DNA of 38,525 bases. Origin: Verrucomicrobiia bacterium Tous-C4TDCM (GTDB lineage Bacteria; Verrucomicrobiota; Verrucomicrobiia; Verrucomicrobiales; Akkermansiaceae). The position numbers were made by a program, and so were the translations under genes. The notes beneath the pieces are model-generated. The model did no database searches. It was not told the DNA's origin and saw only the letters and a program-made list of their open reading frames with translations. Of this stretch, positions 31,917 through 38,525 are shown piece after piece. Numbering within the stretch: the first letter of the stretch is position 1; the number at the start of each line of letters is the position of its first letter. Location: positions 1 through 38,525 of the forward strand of contig NEUO01000016.1 in assembly GCA_002304315.1 (NCBI GenBank), read 5' to 3'.

Positions 31917-32342
31917 TCAACCAAACGGCAGGTTCGGCTGCTCCGGAGCTTCAGACAGGTCGCCGTGGACGCCGCGGGTGATGATGTCGCGGGTTGCCTC
32001 GTCCAGGTAGTCATGGAGAAGCTTGGAGAGCTCCAAGTACTGCGGCCATAGGACTTGATCGACCATGCCACGGGTGGTCCGGACCATGACCGTGGTGTGG
32101 CGCTGGCGGTATTCGCGGTAGGGCTTCAGGCCATGGCGGCGGACGAGGGCGAGGAAGAGCTGGCGTTTCCAGGGATCCGGCAGGCTGAACTGCCAGGCGG
32201 TGGCTTCCTCCGGCGCGGCCTCGAGCTGGGCCATCAGGCGGTCAAGCGCCCCGCGGGCTGCCTGTCGTTCGCCGGGTGAGTCGGTGCCCGAAAACAGGGC
32301 TTCGACCTTGCGGATCTTGTCGATGAGTTCGTCGCGGGTCAT
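31917..32342 (-). CDS. Conserved hypothetical protein
   Basis: This 141-residue soluble protein begins TRDELIDKIRKVEALFSGTD, with a helical N-terminal half rich in Glu/Ala/Arg. A conserved core follows (FSLPDPWKRQLFLALVRRHG, KPYREYRQRHTTVMVRTT), then a helical end (YLELSKLLHDYLDEATRDII). The N-terminal helix resembles DUF2786-type beginnings (KIRKLEAL), and similar proteins occur in many bacteria without known function. It starts 51 bases after the SNF2 helicase stop on the same strand and is likely co-transcribed with it. Confidence 0.65.
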   Translation of the reverse strand: MTRDELIDKIRKVEALFSGTDSPGERQAARGALDRLMAQLEAAPEEATAWQFSLPDPWKRQLFLALVRRHGLKPYREYRQRHTTVMVRTTRGMVDQVLWPQYLELSKLLHDYLDEATRDIITRGVHGDLSEAPEQPNLPFG

Positions 32343-32393
32343 AGAAGGGGCGGGAGTGGAAGAGGGGTGCAGGCGAGCCGCCCGCGCCCCTCT

Positions 32394-35300
32394 TTACTCC
32401 AGGGGAGCGAGGAGGTGCGAGAGCGTTTCCGGGTCGATCTTGAGCCTGGTGGTTTCCTCGGACAGCAGGGCTTCGACCAAGGCGGACTTGTGCTTCTGGA
32501 GTTCCAGGATGCGGTCCTCGATGGTGCCTCGGCAGACGAGCTTGTGGACGAAGACCGGCTTGGTCTGGCCGATGCGGTGGGCGCGGTCGGTCGCTTGGTT
32601 CTCGGCGGCGGGGTTCCACCACGGGTCGTAGTGGATGACGGTGTCGGCCGCGGTTAGATTGAGCCCGGTGCCGCCGGCTTTGAGCGAGATGAGGAAGACC
32701 GGAACTTCGCCGGTTTGGAATTTCTTCACCAGCGACGCGCGGTCCTTGGTCTGGCCGGTGAGCTTGAGGAATGGGATCCCTTCCTTCTCCAGATGCGCCT
32801 CGATCAAGGCGAGCATCGAGGTGAATTGCGAGAACAGCAGGATGCGCCGGCCTTCTTCTAACAGGGTGGGCAAGAGTTCTTCGGTCAGGTGGTCGAGCTT
32901 GGCGGAGTCGGTGACCTTCGCGGCTGCGGCGCTTTTCAAGAGCTGCGGGTGACAGCAGATTTGGCGGAGCTTGAGCAGGGCATCGAGCACGATGATGTGC
33001 GACTTCGCCATGCCCTTGTCGGCGATGGCGTCGCGAACCCGCTTGTCCATCGCGGCGCGGACGGACTCGTAGAGGTCGGTCTGCTTTTTGGTGAGATCGA
33101 TGTGGTGGATGATCTCGGTCTTGGCCGGCAATTCCTTGGCGACCTGGTCCTTGGTGCGGCGCAGGATGAGCGGCGAAACGCGGCGGTTCAGCGCGAGCTG
33201 TGCATCGGTCGAGCGGTCGCGCTCGATCGGTTTGCGGAGGCGGGTGTTGAAGGACTTCTCGTCGCCGAGGAAGCCGGGCATCAGGAAGCGCATCAGGCTC
33301 CACAGCTCGCCGAGGTGGTTTTCCATCGGCGTGCCGGAAAGACAGAGCCGGTGCGCGGCCTTGAGCTGGCAGGCGCTCTGGGCGGCGAGGGCCTTCGGGT
33401 TCTTGATATACTGGGCTTCGTCGAGGGCGACGACATGCCACTCGTGCTTGGAAAGTTCGTCGAAATCGCGGCCGAGCAGCGGGTAGGAGGTGAGCACCAC
33501 GTCGGCATCCGCGATGTCCTTGAACAAGGCGGCGCGATCCGGGCCGTGGAGCGTGAGGACTTTCAGCGAAGGGACGAACTTTGCCGCTTCCGCCGCCCAG
33601 TTGGGTACGACGGACGTAGGAGCAATCACCAGCGACGGCTTGCCGGGATGCTTGAGCTGTTCGGCGGCGAGGTGGGCCAGGGTTTGCAGGGTTTTGCCGA
33701 GGCCCATGTCGTCGGCGAGGATGCCGTGCAGGCCGTGGGCGGCGAGGAACTGGAGCCAGCGGAAGCCGTCGTGCTGGTAGCCGCGGAGTTCGGCCTTCAC
33801 GGTGGATGGCAGCTCGACTGCCGGCAGCTCGCGGAGGTCGCGCAGGCTCTTGCCGAGCTTGGCGAGGGCGCGGATGGTTTCGGAGGAATCGATCGCCAGC
33901 GCGTCGGCCATGCCGGCGGCGGTGAGGCGGTCGATCCGTCCGGGATCGCCACCGCCTTGGAAGAGGTGGCGGACCTGATCGACGATTTCCATCAGCGGCT
34001 TCGCGGGGAAGCGGATGAAGCCGTCTTCCGGCTGGTCGCCCGCCGGCAGCAGGAGGAACTCGGGAAGCTCGGGCGAGTCGGCGGGAGGGAAATTGCGGGC
34101 GATGGCGTGGGCGATCACCGGGATGAGGCTGACCTTCCGGCCGTCGATCTCGTAGGAGACATCGAAGCGGAACCAGTCGATACCGTGGTCGGTTTCCGCT
34201 TCGATCGCCGGGATGAAATCGGTCACGTCGTGCAGGGTGAGGCCACAGGCGGGATCCACCTCGATGGTCCATCCGGCATCGTGCAGCTTCGCGAACTCCG
34301 GTCCTTCTAGTAGTTCGATCCACGCGAGTTCCGGCGTCGGATAGGGCTCGGCGGGGATCACCGCGTGGTAGGTGGCGGAACCGAGCAGGGCCGACGGGAT
34401 GACGGTTGAAATCAGCCGTGTCCCGGCGATCAGCAGGCGGTTCTCCGCGGCGCGCTCGGCCTTGATATCGCGTGGCCAGGTGATTCGTTTGCCGTCGCGC
34501 AGCGCGGAGTGCTCGGGGGGCGTGCTTTTGGTGGGCGCTTGCAGGCGCGGGCTGTCGCCGTATTGGAACAGCAACTCACCGATGATCATTTCCTGTCTCC
34601 GCCAGTGGTCGCCGAAGACGTGCTTGTGGACCTTCAGCACCGGCGAAGGTGGCATGGCAGGACGCGTCACGGATTCCACCGCGCGGGGCATGGGCAGGGC
34701 GGTGCCGGGGACGCTGGAGAAGCGCTCGATCAAGCGGGCGACGCTCTCTGCTTTCACTACCGGACCGCGGGTCCAAGCCTCGAGCACGGGGCCGGGCAGG
34801 GAATTTGCCACCGGGCCGAGCATGATTTCGTGGGGGTCGAAGTAGCGCGGCGGGACCGTGGGGAGCACGATGATCCCCGGGCGTCCGCCGCGGAGGACCG
34901 GGCGGACGTTGCCATCGGGCATTTCTTCCCATGCGGCCTCGACTGTCTCGGCGGGTCCCGCGGTGACCGGGCGGTAGTCGGAAGAGTCCTTGTAGCTGCG
35001 AGAGCTATTGCCGAAATAGACGCGCTCCGTGGCGAGCGCGCCGTCGAGCAGGTCGTCCCAGTCGGGGCCCTTCATCGGCATCGTGCCCCAACCGCCGTGC
35101 TTGTTCTGGCGCTGGCGGAAGAGCGAGGCGAGGACGATGTCCTCCTTCGCCATGTACTTCGGCGGTCGTGAGGGATCGGCGGTGGCGTTGCTGCCTTGGA
35201 TGCGGATGGTGCCATCCTTCAAACGGCTGGCGACGCGCAAGGCGAAGTGGTAGCCGCCGGCCAGTGATTCCTCGATGCAGTAGGCGAGAAAGCGCGACTC

Positions 35301-35771
35301 GGTGGAAGGTTTGGTCGATTTCTCCGGGGTGGTAGCTGCCTGACGCGCGGCGCTTTCGATCTCCGTGAGCCAGGCGCCGAGCTGTAACTCGGACGCCGGG
35401 ATGGGCGCGTTGAAGATCTTCGCCGCCACTAGCTTTTTCCGGAGGAAGATCGCCAGTGCGGCCCCGTGTTTGCAATTGAAGTGGACCGGGCAGGTGCAGG
35501 CACCCGTGACGAACCAGCGCTCTTTTCCCATCAGTTGGAATTCGAGCGAGGTCTCGTAGGGCTTGGTCCGCGTGCCTTGGACATCCGCCGTGACCATGAG
35601 CTCGCCGGTCGAATGGAATTCGATCCATTCGAGGTTCCGGATCAAATTGTCATTCGCATAGGACTCCCCCCGGGCGACTGAGGCCCGGTCGAAGGTCGTC
35701 TTCCATTCGCCCGCCACGAGCCACGCCCTGAGTGTGGGGCGGGCCTCAATGGCGGCGATGGCTTCGTCCAT
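32394..35771 (-). CDS. SNF2-family DNA/RNA helicase with N-terminal SWIM zinc finger
   Basis: This encodes 1125 residues from ATG 35771 (MDEAIAAIEA). A SWIM zinc finger is at Cys92, Cys94, Cys100 and His102 (CTCPVHFNCKH). A long middle region is typical of bacterial SNF2/HepA-type proteins. Then come the SNF2 ATPase lobes: Walker A GLGKT with Lys693, Walker B DEAQ at 784-787, motif III LSGTPMENHLGELW, and the helicase C domain with LLFSQFTSMLALIEAHL and TGLNLTAADTVIHYDPWWNP ... ATDRAHRIGQ. All ATPase motifs are intact. Such enzymes translocate on duplex DNA and often accompany stress or defence loci; the target is unknown. A long frame extending past 35771 toward leuS crosses a palindrome and is not believed. 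Confidence 0.93.
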   Translation of the reverse strand: MDEAIAAIEARPTLRAWLVAGEWKTTFDRASVARGESYANDNLIRNLEWIEFHSTGELMVTADVQGTRTKPYETSLEFQLMGKERWFVTGACTCPVHFNCKHGAALAIFLRKKLVAAKIFNAPIPASELQLGAWLTEIESAARQAATTPEKSTKPSTESRFLAYCIEESLAGGYHFALRVASRLKDGTIRIQGSNATADPSRPPKYMAKEDIVLASLFRQRQNKHGGWGTMPMKGPDWDDLLDGALATERVYFGNSSRSYKDSSDYRPVTAGPAETVEAAWEEMPDGNVRPVLRGGRPGIIVLPTVPPRYFDPHEIMLGPVANSLPGPVLEAWTRGPVVKAESVARLIERFSSVPGTALPMPRAVESVTRPAMPPSPVLKVHKHVFGDHWRRQEMIIGELLFQYGDSPRLQAPTKSTPPEHSALRDGKRITWPRDIKAERAAENRLLIAGTRLISTVIPSALLGSATYHAVIPAEPYPTPELAWIELLEGPEFAKLHDAGWTIEVDPACGLTLHDVTDFIPAIEAETDHGIDWFRFDVSYEIDGRKVSLIPVIAHAIARNFPPADSPELPEFLLLPAGDQPEDGFIRFPAKPLMEIVDQVRHLFQGGGDPGRIDRLTAAGMADALAIDSSETIRALAKLGKSLRDLRELPAVELPSTVKAELRGYQHDGFRWLQFLAAHGLHGILADDMGLGKTLQTLAHLAAEQLKHPGKPSLVIAPTSVVPNWAAEAAKFVPSLKVLTLHGPDRAALFKDIADADVVLTSYPLLGRDFDELSKHEWHVVALDEAQYIKNPKALAAQSACQLKAAHRLCLSGTPMENHLGELWSLMRFLMPGFLGDEKSFNTRLRKPIERDRSTDAQLALNRRVSPLILRRTKDQVAKELPAKTEIIHHIDLTKKQTDLYESVRAAMDKRVRDAIADKGMAKSHIIVLDALLKLRQICCHPQLLKSAAAAKVTDSAKLDHLTEELLPTLLEEGRRILLFSQFTSMLALIEAHLEKEGIPFLKLTGQTKDRASLVKKFQTGEVPVFLISLKAGGTGLNLTAADTVIHYDPWWNPAAENQATDRAHRIGQTKPVFVHKLVCRGTIEDRILELQKHKSALVEALLSEETTRLKIDPETLSHLLAPLE

Positions 35772-35789
35772 GGAAGACTCAGTTCGCGA

Positions 35790-35815
35790 TCCTCCTTCGC
35801 CAAGGCTACGGAGGA
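35790..35815. repeat. REP-like hairpin between leuS and the SNF2 gene
   Basis: TCCTCC (35790-35795) and GGAGGA (35810-35815) flank a 14-base loop containing TTCGCCAAGGCTAC. This motif is familiar as a dispersed repeat that creates spurious RQGYGGQ-type peptides in many high-GC genomes. It sits in the 53-base gap downstream of leuS. Confidence 0.5.
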
Positions 35816-35824
35816 CAGGCGATG

Positions 35825-38524
35825 TTAGTTGGCGACGATGTTTACCAGGCGGCCGGGCACCACGATGACCTTGCGTACCGTCTTGCCGTCGAGCTGTTCC
35901 TTGACCTTCGGCGCGGCGAGGGCTGCGGCTTCGACCGTCGCGGCGTCGGCGTCGGTGGCGACGGTGATCTTGTCGCGGAGCTTGCCGTTGACCTGGACCA
36001 CGAGTTCGAGCTCGTCGGTGACGAGTGCGGCTTCGTCGTAAGCGGGCCAAGGCAGGTCGGCGAGCATGGGGGCCGGAGAGGCTTGCGGCAGGGATGCCGC
36101 AGCCACGCGGGCGTGGATCTCCTCGCTGAGATGCGGGGCGTAGGGATTGAGGACGTGGAGTAGCAGTCGGAATTCGTTCAAGGGGACCACCTCGGCCGCG
36201 GTGAAGGCGTTGGTGCAGATCATCATCTGCGAGATGCCGGTGTTGAAGGACATCTTCTCGATGTCCTCGGTGACCTTTTTGACGGTTTCGTGGACAACCT
36301 TGAGCAGGGCCTTGTCGGTGCAGGGGACGTCCTGGATTTTCGAGGAGATGACCCATTCACCGGCCTGGTTTTCCTCGAAGGCGACGCGCCAGACGCGGGC
36401 GAGGAAGCGCGAGACGCCTTCGACGCCTTTCATCTGCCACGGCTTCACCTGTTCCAGCGGACCCATGAACATCTCGTAGAGGCGCAGGGCGTCGGCGCCG
36501 TACTCGTTCACAACGTCGTCGGGGTTGACCACGTTGCCGCGGGACTTGGACATTTTCTGTCCGTCCTCGCCGAGGATCAGGCCTTGGTTCACCAGCTTTT
36601 GGAAGGGTTCGTTGGTGCTGACGTGGCCGAGGTCGTGGAGGACCTTGTGCCAGAATCTTGCGTACAAGAGGTGGAGGACGGCGTGTTCGGTGCCGCCGAC
36701 GTAGAGGTCGACCATGGCCGATGGGGGATGGCCGATTGCTGATTGAGGATTGTCGATTGTTGATTTTTGATTGGAAGAGCCGGACCAGTAGGACTCGGCC
36801 TCCTTGGAGATGAAGCGGTTGCTGTTACGAGGGTCGCAGTAGCGCAGGTAGTACCAGCAGGAGCCGGCCCACTGGGGCATGGTGTTGGTTTCGCGGATCG
36901 AGCCGTCGGGCAGCTCGACCCAGTCGCGGGCCTTGCTGAGCAGCGGCTCGGGGGTGCCGGACGGCTTGTAGTCGTCGAGCGGCGGGGCGAGCAGCGGGAG
37001 TTCGGAATCCGGCACGGCGTAATGCTGGCCGTCTTTCCAGGTCAGCGGAAAGGGCTCGCCCCAGTAGCGCTGGCGGGAGAACAGCCAGTCGCGGAGCTTG
37101 AACTGGATCCGGCGCTTGCCTTTGCCGTTCTGCTCGAGCCAGGCGATCATCGTGGCTTTGGCTTCAGCGGTGGGGAGGCCGTCGAGGAATTTGGAATTTG
37201 CGGCTATCCCGTAGTCAGGCGTTGCGATTCCCGAGATCAGAAACCAAGAATCAACACCCTGCCAAAATGGTGTGTTTACGATTTCTTGGCATCCATCCGC
37301 CACCGTTGGCTTGGACTGGGCCACCACTTGAACAATCGGCAGGTCGAACTTCTTCGCGAACTCGAAGTCCCGCTCGTCGTGCGCCGGGACGGCCATGATC
37401 GCGCCGGTGCCGTAGCCCATCATCACGTAGTCGGCGATCCACACGGGGATGGGCTCGCCGTTGACCGGGTTGGTGGCGAAGGTGCCGGTGAAGACGCCGG
37501 ACTTGTCCTTGTTCATGTCGCCGCGCTCCATGTCGGACTTGGCGGCACAGGCCTTGATGTAGGCTTCGACAGCGTCCTTCTGCTCGGCGGTGGTGATTTC
37601 CGCGACGTAGGGATGCTCCGGCGCGAGCACCATGTAGGTGGCACCGAAGAGGGTGTCGGGACGGGTGGTGAAGACGGTGACGGAATTGCCGATTGCCGAT
37701 TGAAGATTGTCAATTTGGAAGACGACCTCCGCGCCCTCGCTGCGGCCGATCCAGTTCTTCTGGAGTAGCTTGATGCCTTCCGGCCAGTCGAGCGGGTCGA
37801 GTTCGTCGATCAGGCGCTGGGCATACTTCGTGATCCGCAGCATCCACTGGCGCAGCGGGCGGCGTTCGACGGTGTGGCCCTTGCTGCGCCACTCCTCGAC
37901 TTCCTCGTTGGCGAGGACGGTGCCGAGGTCGGGCGACCAGTTGACCGGGGCTTCGTGGACGAAGGCGAGGCGGACGGCATCGATCTGCTCGCGGGTCCAG
38001 CCTTTCGCCTCCAGCTCGGCGACGGGCTTGGCCTTGCCGGCTTCCTCGTCGAAGTACGACGTGTACAGTTGCAGGAAGATCCACTGGGTCCAGCGGACGT
38101 ATCCGGGATCGGTGGTGGCGATCTCGCGGTCCCAGTCGTAGCCGAAGCCGAGCGACTTCAGCTGGCGCTTGAAGGTCGCGATGTTGGCGACGGTGGTGAT
38201 CGCCGGGTGCTGGCCGGTCTTGATCGCGTACTGCTCCGCGGGCAGGCCGAAAGAGTCCCAGCCCATCGGGTGGAGGACGTTGTAGCCTTGGCGGCGCTTG
38301 GCGCGGCCGATGATGTCGGTGGCGGTGTAGCCTTCGGGGTGGCCGACGTGGAGGCCGGAACCGGAGGGGTAAGGGAACATGTCGAGGACGAAGAACTTCG
38401 GGCGGGAGGCATCGAAGTCCGCATCGCCCGGGTTCGGGGTGCGGAAGGTCTTCTCGGCATCCCAGCGGGCCTGCCAGGCGGGCTCGAAGGAGCTGAAGGG
38501 GAAGGGCTTGCGGACGTCGGACAT
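35825..38524 (-). CDS. leuS: Leucyl-tRNA synthetase
   Basis: This complete class I synthetase of 899 residues charges tRNA-Leu. The ATG is at 38524, one base from the window end. The Rossmann core has HVGH (59-62) in [17 protein letters not shown], and the second signature KMSKS is at 657-661 in [16 protein letters not shown]. The CP1 editing domain has [20 protein letters not shown] and HDERDFEFA. The C-terminal tail [17 protein letters not shown] is intact. It is somewhat longer than usual because of two insertions coded by 7-base repeats (about residues 270-282 and 584-603). An AT-richer, unfamiliar segment lies at about 397-447. Both signatures are undisturbed, so the enzyme should work. 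Confidence 0.98.
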   Translation of the reverse strand: MSDVRKPFPFSSFEPAWQARWDAEKTFRTPNPGDADFDASRPKFFVLDMFPYPSGSGLHVGHPEGYTATDIIGRAKRRQGYNVLHPMGWDSFGLPAEQYAIKTGQHPAITTVANIATFKRQLKSLGFGYDWDREIATTDPGYVRWTQWIFLQLYTSYFDEEAGKAKPVAELEAKGWTREQIDAVRLAFVHEAPVNWSPDLGTVLANEEVEEWRSKGHTVERRPLRQWMLRITKYAQRLIDELDPLDWPEGIKLLQKNWIGRSEGAEVVFQIDNLQSAIGNSVTVFTTRPDTLFGATYMVLAPEHPYVAEITTAEQKDAVEAYIKACAAKSDMERGDMNKDKSGVFTGTFATNPVNGEPIPVWIADYVMMGYGTGAIMAVPAHDERDFEFAKKFDLPIVQVVAQSKPTVADGCQEIVNTPFWQGVDSWFLISGIATPDYGIAANSKFLDGLPTAEAKATMIAWLEQNGKGKRRIQFKLRDWLFSRQRYWGEPFPLTWKDGQHYAVPDSELPLLAPPLDDYKPSGTPEPLLSKARDWVELPDGSIRETNTMPQWAGSCWYYLRYCDPRNSNRFISKEAESYWSGSSNQKSTIDNPQSAIGHPPSAMVDLYVGGTEHAVLHLLYARFWHKVLHDLGHVSTNEPFQKLVNQGLILGEDGQKMSKSRGNVVNPDDVVNEYGADALRLYEMFMGPLEQVKPWQMKGVEGVSRFLARVWRVAFEENQAGEWVISSKIQDVPCTDKALLKVVHETVKKVTEDIEKMSFNTGISQMMICTNAFTAAEVVPLNEFRLLLHVLNPYAPHLSEEIHARVAAASLPQASPAPMLADLPWPAYDEAALVTDELELVVQVNGKLRDKITVATDADAATVEAAALAAPKVKEQLDGKTVRKVIVVPGRLVNIVAN
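36717..36772. repeat. Degenerate 7-base tandem repeat inside leuS, run 1
   Basis: There are eight successive heptamers of the form NNNGATT/G (gccgatg, ggggatg, gccgatt, gctgatt, gaggatt, gtcgatt, gttgatt, tttgatt). On the minus strand they encode an inserted stretch of about 20 residues with core [14 protein letters not shown], between YWSG and [11 protein letters not shown] of LeuS, where relatives go directly from YW to a MPVDLY-like motif. Confidence 0.8.
37681..37715. repeat. Degenerate 7-base tandem repeat inside leuS, run 2
   Basis: There are five heptamers (cggaatt, gccgatt, gccgatt, gaagatt, gtcaatt) of the same type as the run at 36717-36772. They encode [13 protein letters not shown] between EVVF and [12 protein letters not shown] at the start of the editing-domain region, a loop position that is variable in the family. 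Confidence 0.78.
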
Positions 38525-38525
38525 G

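Noticed and set aside
35772-36356. N-terminal extension of the SNF2 helicase to position 36356
   Set aside because: It overlaps leuS on the same strand, is Arg/Pro-rich, and passes through a palindrome; the ATG at 35771 begins conserved sequence.
36717-37715. CRISPR array or minisatellite disrupting leuS
   Set aside because: No spacers and unit length is only 7 bases; the LeuS frame stays open with all motifs intact.

Overview
The window is high-GC DNA from a member of the Verrucomicrobia, probably near Luteolibacter or Haloferula. The pointers are an ECF sigma factor of the Rhodopirellula/Verrucomicrobium type paired with a FecR-like protein, a Verru_Chthon cassette protein A homologue, PEP-CTERM and LamG-type secreted proteins, a 3-keto-disaccharide hydrolase-like (DUF1080) protein, and a histidine kinase with an OB-fold ectodomain. 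This assignment rests on gene content; no rRNA was seen. No tRNA gene, CRISPR array, transposase gene or prophage was recognised.

Layout. 1-3.2 kb: a coiled-coil secreted protein that may be truncated, a DUF1080 protein with a clear terminator, an intergenic stretch full of REP-like palindromes, a small membrane protein and an EF-hand/I78-like secreted protein. 3.4-10.4 kb, plus strand: sigma factor and FecR-like regulator overlapping by 4 bases, a large FN3/LamG secreted protein, then a GH20 beta-N-acetylhexosaminidase fused to a degenerate SGNH domain. 10.5-16.4 kb: a TerB/DUF697-like protein, two secreted proteins of unknown function, and a 1168-residue Verru_Chthon cassette A protein. 16.6-19.4 kb: a NarL-type two-component pair. 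19.5-22.4 kb: two paralogous secreted proteins, one with a PEP-CTERM-like tail and the other fused to an SGNH esterase domain whose sequence blocks are circularly permuted. 22.7-24.1 kb: an AbiE-type toxin-antitoxin pair. 24.1-26.6 kb: L-serine ammonia-lyase and a YciE/DUF883 stress pair ending in a strong terminator.

26.7-31.2 kb, minus strand, is the most interesting locus. It is a compact RNA-repair operon in the order hen1, small P-loop kinase, Thg1-like 3'-5' polymerase, VOC-family protein, pnkp. Three of its genes carry lesions. hen1 has lost the middle of its methyltransferase domain and is frameshifted, but its N-terminal ligase-activating domain is kept. The small kinase has Arg in place of the Walker A Lys. 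pnkp has an in-frame deletion that removes the second half of the phosphatase but keeps the kinase and the ligase nucleophile. The Thg1-like gene looks intact. This could be an operon in decay, or a reduced system that phosphorylates and seals RNA ends without 3'-end methylation.

31.4-38.5 kb: two conserved hypotheticals, a SWIM-SNF2 helicase, and a complete leuS. The leuS reading frame contains two runs of degenerate 7-base tandem repeats, expressed as in-frame insertions in an essential enzyme.
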